Of a stretch of 64,000 nucleotides of DNA, positions 42,113 to 51,010 are shown one piece after another (positions within the stretch are counted from its first letter, which is position 1; each line of letters starts with the position of its first letter). This DNA is from Entomortierella parvispora (taxonomy: Eukaryota > Mortierellomycota > Mortierellomycetes > Mortierellales > Mortierellaceae): NCBI GenBank assembly GCA_963573315.1, contig OY752152.1, positions 1,347,001-1,411,000 on the forward strand, written 5' to 3'. Below the pieces are notes generated by a model. The model searched no databases. It was not told the origin of the DNA and worked only from the letters and a program-made list of their open reading frames with translations. A program made the position numbers and the translations under genes.

Positions 42113-43669
42113 ATGCTGAAACAACGTCGTCTGAAAGGTCTGCAGCAGGATGGATCGGATATCACCTTGCCGCCTAATCCACTCGATATCCCGGAACTCA
42201 TAGAGTTGGTTGGTTGCTGCTTGGACCGACATTCACTCACTATCTGCGTTCGCGTGTGCCGGCAATGGCATCGAGTCCTGCTCAGTCACGTCTGGCAAGT
42301 TGTCAAGATGCATCTGGGGGAGTGCAGTCCGCTTGATCCCCTGAAATCCAATGGCCCGTCTCTACCTCTCTTCAGCGAGTACAGCGAGTTTGTTCGAAGG
42401 CTCGCCCTTTGCCTTCACACTCGCGAGGTCGAATTTCCTGGTCAACGCTCTGTACTCTGCCCTTGGCTGACAGAGCTGACAGTTGTGACGACAGGTTTCC
42501 AAGATCTGAATATTACCATCAGTTTCCTTGAAGAGAGTCTTCCGGCCTTTATTGCACGACATCGGGGTACTCTCAAAAAACTGGTCCTTCGTGTGAACCA
42601 AAGTCGGGCGCTCACGGATGCCGTGAGAGGCTGTTCATGTTTGGAGTCTCTGACGAGCAGTGATCTCTATCTGGGTGACGACAATGGACTTGATGGATGG
42701 ATGGACTGGTATAAATCGCAAGGATCCCGTCTGAAGAGCCTCTCATTCATCGGGCCTAGAGTTAGATCCTTCAGGGTGACCATTATCACGGCCCAGGACG
42801 TGAACCTGTTTCTGTTGGGGGTCCCTGAGAGCTCTCTTCAGAGTCTTGAGCTGAAGCTAGGATACTCCATTCGGACAGCTCTGTTACTCGTGATGAAGAG
42901 TCCAGAGTTGAGACGGCTCACTTGGCCAGGCTTTAGAACCATCTCTCAACTCGCCGAAGTCATCAAGAATAGCCCCCCTGGAGTATTTCTTCAAAAACTG
43001 GAATCGCTCTCAATGCCGTTCGAGACGAATTTCTCCACGGAGGATTTTAAACGCGTCATGGAATACCTGCCAGCTTTAACGGATCTGACGATGACGGCGC
43101 TTGGATTCATTTATGGCCCGATCTCTCACTGTTTGACGGCCTTAAATCTCCAAAAGTTGAGTATTCGTAGGTGTCCATGGGCAACCTCAGAAGTAGTTCA
43201 GCGAGTTCTCTGTTCAATGCCGACCCTGGAAGTCCTTGCTGCAGACTTCCTGACGGACAATGCTATCGAGATGGATCCCAGACCTTGGGTTTGCAAAGGT
43301 CTGAGGAATCTGACAATCGTATTCCCTCTCATATCTGGTACCACAAGTCATGCCATGATTCTGGACCGACTCTGCCAACTGGAAAGACTAGAGATGCTGG
43401 TATTTTTCAAGGACATCCTGTTCAGAGGAGGCAAGGACTATCTACACTTTCGGCTGGAGAGCGATCTAGACAAGTTAAAAACACTGAAACGACTGCAGGT
43501 CGTTGAGGCACATGGAACTCAGCTACCATGGGAGGAGCCCGAGGCACGATGGGCACTTGAGAACTGGGTCCAACTGAAAGAGATCGATATCAAAACGGAT
43601 GACAAAGCAAGACAGCTTTTGGGCCATCGACTGAGGGTGAAAAAAGATACGGCATATTGTTATCACTAG
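42113..43669 (+). CDS. F-box/LRR-like protein, array copy 2
   Basis: This intronless gene encodes 518 residues. The start at 42113 (MLKQRRLKGLQQDG) is chosen by likeness to the other copies; the frame is open upstream to 41837, with repeated CCAT leader sequence that is not protein-like. The F-box is PLDIPELIELVGCCLDRHSL with ICVRVCRQWHRVLLSHVW. Array landmarks are kept (CLESLTSS, DGWMDWYKSQGSRLKSLSFIG, LPALTDLTMTALG, CSMPTLEVLAADFLTD, RPWVCKGLRNLTI). It is closest to copy 1 among the five by these landmarks. Confidence 0.85.
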   Translation: MLKQRRLKGLQQDGSDITLPPNPLDIPELIELVGCCLDRHSLTICVRVCRQWHRVLLSHVWQVVKMHLGECSPLDPLKSNGPSLPLFSEYSEFVRRLALCLHTREVEFPGQRSVLCPWLTELTVVTTGFQDLNITISFLEESLPAFIARHRGTLKKLVLRVNQSRALTDAVRGCSCLESLTSSDLYLGDDNGLDGWMDWYKSQGSRLKSLSFIGPRVRSFRVTIITAQDVNLFLLGVPESSLQSLELKLGYSIRTALLLVMKSPELRRLTWPGFRTISQLAEVIKNSPPGVFLQKLESLSMPFETNFSTEDFKRVMEYLPALTDLTMTALGFIYGPISHCLTALNLQKLSIRRCPWATSEVVQRVLCSMPTLEVLAADFLTDNAIEMDPRPWVCKGLRNLTIVFPLISGTTSHAMILDRLCQLERLEMLVFFKDILFRGGKDYLHFRLESDLDKLKTLKRLQVVEAHGTQLPWEEPEARWALENWVQLKEIDIKTDDKARQLLGHRLRVKKDTAYCYH

Positions 43670-43915
43670 AGTAGTGCGAGTGAACAGGTCAAAAGTCCAT
43701 TAATACCTCTTGCGTGGTTTGCCTCGAGAGGCTGGTTGTGCGGCGTAGATATCACCGAAGATCAAGTGACTGGTATCCTGTTGGGGCTTCGACTCGTCCC
43801 CATCAAGGAAATATTAAAAAGCGCCACCAATTCTCAAAAGACGCACGACAGGGCACAATGACGCATTTCGCGCCATTCCTTCCTTTCAGGCTGTTGACAA
43901 AAAACCATTCCAACA

Positions 43916-45541
43916 ATGCCGAAGCAAAAACGCCAGAAAGGATTGAAGCAGGATCAGCCAGATGCCATTACACCACCAAATCCATTCGCCATCCCGGAAC
44001 TCATAGAAATGGTTGGTCGCTGCTTGGACCGACATGCGCTCACCATGTGTCTCCGAGTTTGCCGTCAATGGTACCAGATCTTGCACTTGCAGATCTGGAA
44101 AGAAGTTGAAATATACTCAGGAGGCCGTAGAGCACCAAATCGTACATACTCCTACGGACCCTATCTGGCTCTCCTCAACCAGCACGCCGACCATGTCCGA
44201 AAACTCTTCATCGCCTTTGATAATATGAGTATTCTTGTTTTTCCTGGTCAGCCCCCCATATTCTTCCCTTGGCTCACAGAATTGCAGGTCGTGATGGAAG
44301 AGCTGGAATGTCGACCGACCGACCCTTTCCTTGAGCAACGCCTTCCGCCCTTCATTGTGAGACATAAAGCGACCCTGAAAAGGCTGACTCTTCGTGTGAA
44401 TATGGGCAAAACGCTCATGGAGGCTATGATGGCTTGTTCGAATTTAGAATCCTTGACGACCTGGCCTCCTCATGTTGAAGAAAGCCGGGTGCAGGACGGC
44501 TGGATGGACTGGTACGAATCACAAATATCGCATCTGCGGAATCTCACATTAATGGGATTGAATACTTTTTCTCCTGCGACTCGTTTCGCCATGACTGAGG
44601 CCATGGACTCTCTTCTCTCTGGAGCCTCGGTGAGCTCTCTTCAGAGTCTCGAGATGAAGTCACATTACCCTACTCTGGCGTATGTCGAATTCCAAGTTTT
44701 GTTGGTGTTGAAAAGTCCAGAATTGAAGCGGCTTTCTTGGGCACTTGACGATTCGGGAGGAGGAGTCATTACCCGGTTAGCCCTGGCCTTTGACAGGTGT
44801 CCGAAGGGACTATTGTTTGGCCAACAGCTGGAGTCGCTCTCAATTCATCACGGGAGCTTCACTCATCACTTGAGCTTCTTTCTAAAGACTCTTCAACGCA
44901 TCATAGACTCCCTACCGGCTTTGAGAGATTTGGAATTGAGGTATTGTAGGATGCCAAGACAATTCCCATCTTATTTGACGACCTTGGTCCAACTTCGGAG
45001 GCTGAGGATCGATGAATGCAGCAGGGAGGGTCCAGACATTGGTGGGAAGCATTCGAATATAGCTCTGGAGGTTCTCTGTTCGATGCCCAACCTGGAGATC
45101 TTTGTGGCAGACAGGGTGTCGGACTATGACATTCGGCGGGACCTGCGGCCTTGGGTTTGTACAGGCCTGAAAGAGTTGACAGTCTCGTTTTATCTCGTTT
45201 CTCGCAGCGGAGGCGAGGCTCTGATCTTGAACCGACTCTGTCGGCTGGAAGGACTGGAGAAACTCATTGTGCGAAGAGAATTATCGCAACCATGCGACTT
45301 TGTCCGGGATGGATCTTTACTATTTCGGTTGAAGGGTGGTCTAGATCAGTTGAAGACACTGAGGCGACTGCAGGTCGTTGCGGCGAATGAAGGATTATGG
45401 AGGGAGTCCGAGGCTCTGTGGGCACTCAAGCACTGGACTCAATTGAAAGAGCTCGATGTCAACATGGACTCCAAAGCAAAGAAACTATTAGGCCCTCTAG
45501 TAATGAAAGAGCCGGTCGAGGAAGACACCTTCATATTCTGA
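43916..45541 (+). CDS. F-box/LRR-like protein, array copy 3
   Basis: This intronless gene encodes 541 residues, starting MPKQKRQKGLKQDQ. The F-box is PFAIPELIEMVGRCLDRHAL with TMCLRVCRQWYQILHLQIW. Shared landmarks: NLESLTTW, DGWMDWYESQISHLRNLTLMG, SSLQSLEMKS, LPALRDLELR, CSMPNLEIFVADRVSD, RPWVCTGLKELTV, EALWALKHWTQLKELDVNMD. It has an extra ~20-residue insertion relative to copies 1 and 2 in the middle of the repeat region. The substrate is unknown. Confidence 0.85.
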   Translation: MPKQKRQKGLKQDQPDAITPPNPFAIPELIEMVGRCLDRHALTMCLRVCRQWYQILHLQIWKEVEIYSGGRRAPNRTYSYGPYLALLNQHADHVRKLFIAFDNMSILVFPGQPPIFFPWLTELQVVMEELECRPTDPFLEQRLPPFIVRHKATLKRLTLRVNMGKTLMEAMMACSNLESLTTWPPHVEESRVQDGWMDWYESQISHLRNLTLMGLNTFSPATRFAMTEAMDSLLSGASVSSLQSLEMKSHYPTLAYVEFQVLLVLKSPELKRLSWALDDSGGGVITRLALAFDRCPKGLLFGQQLESLSIHHGSFTHHLSFFLKTLQRIIDSLPALRDLELRYCRMPRQFPSYLTTLVQLRRLRIDECSREGPDIGGKHSNIALEVLCSMPNLEIFVADRVSDYDIRRDLRPWVCTGLKELTVSFYLVSRSGGEALILNRLCRLEGLEKLIVRRELSQPCDFVRDGSLLFRLKGGLDQLKTLRRLQVVAANEGLWRESEALWALKHWTQLKELDVNMDSKAKKLLGPLVMKEPVEEDTFIF

Positions 45542-45732
45542 CCACAAATGACCACTTACTTCTTATTTACATCCCATCCTCGAACAAATAAACAAAAGGG
45601 GGGAAGCCAAGTGAGCTGCATGGCGCAGTTGAAGAGCGTAGTCAATTTCTCCGTTCGAGAGTGTCACTGTTGACATTCCTTTTTCATCTCATCTCATTCC
45701 TCTTCCTGACCATCGACACAATTCATTCCTTC

Positions 45733-47337
45733 ATGCCAAAACAACAACGCTTGGAAGGGTCACAGCGTGGTCGAATACAACGTGCGCCACGACGACAAAA
45801 GAATAGAAAAGACCCTCTTCCACCACGGGTTCCACTAGCCATACCCGAGCTTTTGGTGTTGATTGGAAGTTTCTTGGATCAATATTCGCTCAGCAAGTGT
45901 GTCCGAGTTTGCCGTCAGTGGCATCAAGTCTTGTGTTTCCTGGTCTGGAAAACTGTTGAATTGAATTCATCCAATGGTGTAAAGTCCAAAGGACCGACTT
46001 TGCCTCTCCTCCAACAACACGCCGACCAAGTTCGAACACTTATTTTCGGATGTGGCACGCCTGTCGACTTTCCTGGCCAACACGCTATGTTTTTCCCTTG
46101 GCTCACAGAATTGAACATCGCAACGACAGTATTTCGAAATTACCAGAGCATCAACTGTCCTCCTCCTCAAGAGCGATTTTCTCCCTTCATTGTGCAGCAT
46201 CAACCAACACTGAAAAGACTGACTCTTCATTTGAGTCAAAGCAAAGCACTCACGGACTCTATGGTCGGCTGCCCGAATTTGGAATGCTTAGTGACCTGTG
46301 TCCCTTTTGTTGAAGGAGACCGGGCGCAAGAAATGTGGATGGCCTGGTACGAATCGCAAGCATCGCGTCTGAAATGCCTTGGATTATACGGGTCGGACAT
46401 TCGTTCGTATGGCGGTCATTTCTCCATCGGCGAGGCTATGCACTCTGCCTTATCCACGGCCTCAGTGAGCTCTCTTCAGAGTCTTGAAATGCAGGCATTC
46501 TCGCCCAGTGTGGCGTGTCTCGAATTCCAAACGTTGTTGGTGATGAAAAGTCCGGAATTGAAACGACTTTCTTGGTCCACCAACAATTCTACAGGAGGGG
46601 CGATCTCTCGATTGGTGGAAGCCTTTGAGAAAGGTCCTCTGCTGGGATTATTGTTTGGTCAAAAGTTGGAATCGCTCTCGATTCACTACGGCGATTTCAA
46701 TCTAGCAGCTCTTCAACGCGTCATAGAGTCCTTGCCGGCTCTGATTGATTTGGAACTGAAAGGGGATGGAAGTCAAATCTCTTCATATTTGACCACCCTC
46801 CATCAACTCCGGAGACTGAGGATCGATGGATGTAACTGGGTATGCCCAAGTATAGTTCTGGAGGTTCTCTGTTCGATGCCCCATCTGGAAGTCTTTACAG
46901 CAGACGCAGTGTCGGATAATGACATTCGGCAGGACCCGCGACCTTGGGTTTGCACTGGTATGAGAGAGTTGACGGTCCTATTCTATCTCCTTCCTGGTGG
47001 TGGAGGCGAGGCTCTGATCTACGACCGACTCTGTCGGCTGGAGAAGCTGGAGAAGCTCATTGTGCAAAAGGGAACTTGCCCCCCTAGAGACTACGTCTCG
47101 GGGCTTTGTTCTCTACCATTTCGGTTAGCGCGCGGTCTAGATCAACTGAAGACATTGAAGAAACTGCAGATCTTTGAGGCGTGCGGGGCATCGTGGATGG
47201 AATCTGAGGCACAGTGAGCGCTTGAGAATTGGACTCGACTGAGGGAGATCAGCATCAAGTTGGTTACCAGAGCAAAGAAACTATTGGGCTCCCGAGTGAT
47301 CAAGAAGCCGAACAGGGAAGACGGCTTTAGATTTTAA
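45733..47337 (+). pseudogene. F-box/LRR-like protein, array copy 4, truncated by TGA
   Basis: The reading frame starts at 45733 (MPKQQRLEGSQRG), carries an intact F-box (PLAIPELLVLIGSFLDQYSL, KCVRVCRQWHQVLCFLVW) and the array landmarks through RPWVCTGMRELTV. It then meets TGA at 47215-47217. In copies 3 and 5 the same position is a Trp codon (EALWALKHW, EVRWALKHW). Here it is EAQ-stop-ALENW. After the TGA the frame stays open and homologous to the natural end (AKKLLGSRVIKKP, stop at 47335-47337). The change looks like TGG to TGA and removes the last 40 residues, so a 494-residue product is still possible. It may be a young pseudogene or a shortened functional copy. Confidence 0.8.
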
Positions 47338-47666
47338 GATCCAACCGTTTTGTATTAAACAGTCTAGATTGGTTGGAGGCGAAGGGCGTTGCAAGGGATA
47401 TGAGGAGCGGATATAAAGTGAGGAAAGAACGAGACACAAGGGACACTTGAGAACTGGGTGTTCTTTACTAGTCTGGGACGTTGTGTATGATGAAAGTTGA
47501 ACCGCCAAAGAGTGAAGGACGATGGCGCGACAGAGACGCGTGAGTGAAAAAATAAAACGCCACCAATTTTCAATCTCGTTTCAGGGAATGACAGGCATTG
47601 ATTGCAGGTTTGCATTCCTGCAATGTCTCCCGCCTCCCAGACCACCGACACCAAAATCAATCCACC
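47338..47666. other. Spacer between array copies 4 and 5
   Basis: This 329-bp spacer shows no gene. Its last part, with a 'cgccaccaattttcaa' stretch and a CACCATGC start context, resembles the leader of copy 3 (near 43,822-43,915), which suggests that upstream DNA was duplicated along with the genes. Confidence 0.5.
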
Positions 47667-49307
47667 ATGCCAAAACAGAGACGTCTGAAAGGGCCCATGG
47701 ACAGCCAAAGGCGACCTGATTCCCAACAACAGCAGGACCCACCACTTGTCATCTTACGACCGAATCCACTCGCCATCTCGGAACTCATAGAAATGGTTGG
47801 TCGGTGCTTAGACCGACATGCGCTCACCACGTGTCTCCGAGTGTGCCGTCAATGGTACCAGGTCCTACGCAGAATGCTCTGGGAAGTAATTGAAAAGTAC
47901 TTGGGAAAATGCAACCCGCCTGACCACACAAAGTCCAAAGGTCCGTCCCTGCCTCTCCTCAGCAAGCATGCCGACTTGGTTCGAAAGCTGTGTTTGAAAA
48001 TTCACACAGGAGCTCCTAATTTTCCTGGTCAAGGCCCCATTTACTGCCCCTGGCTCGCAGACCTGAGGGTCGTAACGGCAAAGAATCAAGAGAATGGCCT
48101 TATCAACAGTCTCCTTGAAGAAAACCTGGCACCCTTCATTGTGGAACATCGGGCAACTCTGAGAAGGCTTGTTCTTTGCGTGAACCAGAGCAAGGCCCTG
48201 ATGGAGGCAATATTGACTTGTTCGCGTTTGGAGTTTCTGAAAATCCAGGTCAACCGTTTCCAAGAAAGCATGACACTGGACGGATGGATAGACTGGTACG
48301 AATTGCAGGGGTCGCGTCTGCAAAGTCTCGTATTCGTCGGAGAAAAAACTTACCCGACGATCGATTACACCACAAAGGAGGTCCCACTGGACACGTTTTT
48401 GTCCAAGGTGTCGGTGAGTTCTCTGCAGAGTTTAGTCCTAGGGGCATTGGGCCCCCATCTAGTGCCTTTTGAATTCCAAACGTTGTTGGTGGTGAAAAGT
48501 CCAGAGCTGAAGCGGTTAGTTTGGTCCGACCTCGGCGTAAAGGGAGCGATCACTCGATTGGCAGAAGTTTTTGAGAAAACTCGACCGCAGGACCTGTTTT
48601 GTCAGCAACTGGAGTCGCTCTCAATCGATAGCCATGGGAGTTTCGATCTGCCGGACTTTAAACGCGTCATGGAGTCCATGCCAGCTTTGACGGACCTGGA
48701 GATGTTTGGGAGCAATATTACAAGAGATATCCCTTCTTATGTGGCAACCCTCACCCGACTCCGAAAATTAAGCATCAGACGATGCAGCTGGGCAACGCCG
48801 AGCGCAGTTCAGGATATTATGTGCTCATTGCCAAACTTGGAGGTTTTTGAGGCCGACTCTTTGTCTGAAATTGTTCTCCAGAAGGATCGGCGGCCTTGGG
48901 TGTGTACAGGTCTGAGAGAGCTGACGATTTTACCCGTGGTCCTTTCTGGGCCACCATCCTCCGACTACGCCACAATCGCAACCGCGACTCTTGGACGACT
49001 TTGCCAGCTAAAGGGACTCGAGAAACTAAAGTTCCCTCCGGCCTCTATATTCATGACGCAATATGCCGTGAGGGTGAGCCCTTTAATTCTTCGGTTGGAG
49101 AACGGCCTTGATAAATTGAAGACATTGACGCGACTGCGATGTTTGGAGACACCGAGAGGTCAATGGTGGACTGAAGACGAGGTCCGGTGGGCGCTCAAAC
49201 ACTGGACTCAATTGAAGGAGCTCGAGATCAGTATGGGCCCCGGAGCCAGGACACTACTGGGCCCTCGAATAATGAAGAGACCAATTGTGGATGACGCCTT
49301 CAATTAA
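47667..49307 (+). CDS. F-box/LRR-like protein, array copy 5
   Basis: This intronless gene encodes 546 residues. The start at 47667 (MPKQRRLKGPMDSQ) matches the array. An extra Gln-rich segment precedes the F-box PLAISELIEMVGRCLDRHAL with TTCLRVCRQWYQVLRRMLW. Shared landmarks: DGWIDWYELQGSRLQSLVFVG, SSLQSLVLGAL, MPALTDLEMFG, CSLPNLEVFEADSLSE, RPWVCTGLRELTI, VRWALKHWTQLKELEISM. The F-box is closest to that of copy 3. The substrate is unknown. Confidence 0.85.
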   Translation: MPKQRRLKGPMDSQRRPDSQQQQDPPLVILRPNPLAISELIEMVGRCLDRHALTTCLRVCRQWYQVLRRMLWEVIEKYLGKCNPPDHTKSKGPSLPLLSKHADLVRKLCLKIHTGAPNFPGQGPIYCPWLADLRVVTAKNQENGLINSLLEENLAPFIVEHRATLRRLVLCVNQSKALMEAILTCSRLEFLKIQVNRFQESMTLDGWIDWYELQGSRLQSLVFVGEKTYPTIDYTTKEVPLDTFLSKVSVSSLQSLVLGALGPHLVPFEFQTLLVVKSPELKRLVWSDLGVKGAITRLAEVFEKTRPQDLFCQQLESLSIDSHGSFDLPDFKRVMESMPALTDLEMFGSNITRDIPSYVATLTRLRKLSIRRCSWATPSAVQDIMCSLPNLEVFEADSLSEIVLQKDRRPWVCTGLRELTILPVVLSGPPSSDYATIATATLGRLCQLKGLEKLKFPPASIFMTQYAVRVSPLILRLENGLDKLKTLTRLRCLETPRGQWWTEDEVRWALKHWTQLKELEISMGPGARTLLGPRIMKRPIVDDAFN

Positions 49308-49477
49308 GACCATCAAGAAGTTACTGTGTGCTTTTTTTTTTGACCCGCCTTCAATGAAGTCTCTTTGGTTGCTCTATGGTTTGTTTATCCACTTTTGTTC
49401 GACCATGCAAACAAATAAATAAAGAAAGCAAAAAAGCAAGGGCTCACAAGAAATGAAGCCTGAAAGAAGTGTCCACA

Positions 49478-49784
49478 GTCAAAAGTTGAAGTCGCTCTCG
49501 ATTCCACAAGGAGCATTCACTCAAACGCGTCATAAGTCCTTGCTGACGTTGATAGATTGTAGACTGGAGGGGAACCGATGTGGAAGCTCTTCTAATTTGA
49601 CAACCCTCCATCAATCCCGGAGACTGAGGGTCGATGGGTACCACTAGGATTGTCTGAGAATAATTCTGGTGGTTCTCTGTTTGATGTCCAAACTGGAGGT
49701 CTATAGCAGACTCAGTGTCGGACTTGGTCATTCAAAAGGACCCGCTGCCTTGGGTTTGCACTGGTATGAGGGTGTTCATGGTCC
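49478..49784 (+). pseudogene. Relic of a sixth F-box/LRR array copy
   Basis: About 300 bp are plainly homologous to the 3' third of copy 4 (46,657-46,990): both have AAAAGTTG-A-TCGCTCTCGATTC, an ACGCGTCATA block, CCTCCATCAA-CC-GGAGACTGAGG, GGTTCTCTGTT-GATG, and a CCTTGGGTTTGCACTGG block. The frame is broken by stops (TAG after the GGTACCAC block) and small deletions. The F-box half and the last part are missing. It is a decayed copy with no expected product. Confidence 0.85.
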
Positions 49785-49920
49785 AGAAAAAGGGAGGGAA
49801 GAGGTCAATGAACTGAAAGGATTGTTGTGACAAGACGAACACGCAAAAGCGCGCGTCTTTTTTGGTTTTATTTATTGACTGATTTTACAATGGTAAGCAT
49901 TAATGAAGTGTTTGTGTTTG

Positions 49921-49951
<31 letters not shown>

Positions 49952-50379
49952 TGATGAGTGAAATGATGAATGGGGACTATTGAAACAGTAAAGGGCAAGA
50001 TAAAAAATGTGCAGAGAAAAAAGGCGAAGGCGAGGGGGATGGGGAAAAAAGCTAAAGAGGATGAAAGAAGAGAAAGAAAACAATGTCGTAACAGAGAAAG
50101 AGAGTGTAGTGAACGGGAGGACGAGGGGTTCTTTTTTCTTTTTTTTTTTTTGCACGGCGGCGGTGGTGGTGATGATGATGTTTATGATGATGACAGTGAT
50201 GACGATGACGACAGGGCGAGCGAACCTACTGATGAAAGGGACAGATCCTCCCTCTCCTCGCCATCGTTTATCGCAACAAGAAAAGAAAAACACGGTGGAA
50301 AAAGGATGGATGAAAAAGCAATGTGGCAAGAAAAAGTGAAAAAACACAGGGGGATAGGGTCCCAGAAGAATCAATTCCT
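49785..50379. other. Spacer with TGTC microsatellite and T run
   Basis: This stretch holds a (TGTC)n microsatellite (about 49,913-49,951), a T run (about 50,131-50,149), a GAT-rich patch (about 50,170-50,210) and the 3' region of the LAMTOR1-like gene. No gene is supported. Confidence 0.55.
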
Positions 50380-50958
50380 TCAGACAATGGGCGGCGACAG
50401 AGTGACAATCAAATCACCCACATCCTCCACATCGATCTGCTCCGTAGCCTGATGCAGCTCACCCATGGCGCTGGCCATCTAGAAAATATTTGAAGAGGGA
50501 GGGAGGGACATGAAGCGCGTTAGCAAAATACGAGCAAGGGACAAGGCGCGAATATGGTTTAGTATTTTTCTTCTTTTTTTTTTTTTTTTGATCAGCTTAG
50601 CTCAGCTTCAACTTACCCATCCTAGCGTTTTGGAATCAATTGTCTTTTCTGCCAGGACTTCCCGTACTGACGGAGCCTTGACGGAATTGCCAGCAGAAGA
50701 AACTGTGGATTTCAACCCATTACCAGACGATCCCAAGGTGGAGGCATCAATATCGGTGGGGACATCGGCGCCGGCTTTCACGACGGAGGTCATACTGTGC
50801 AATTTCTTGATTGTTTGTTCTGGTAACTTGACCGTGTTCAGTGCAGAGATGTATTCGTTGGATCGGTTCTGGGCCTCTTGTTGTTGAAGTCGCTCCAATT
50901 GCAACGTGGAGGGGATGTCAATCAGGTTTCTGGATAGGACAATGATTGGTTTTTGTCA

Positions 50959-51010
<52 letters not shown>

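Noticed and set aside
45661-45732. Hydrophobic N-terminal extension of array copy 4
   Set aside because: The other copies start at the MPKQ-type motif; the extension is CT-rich leader read in frame by chance.
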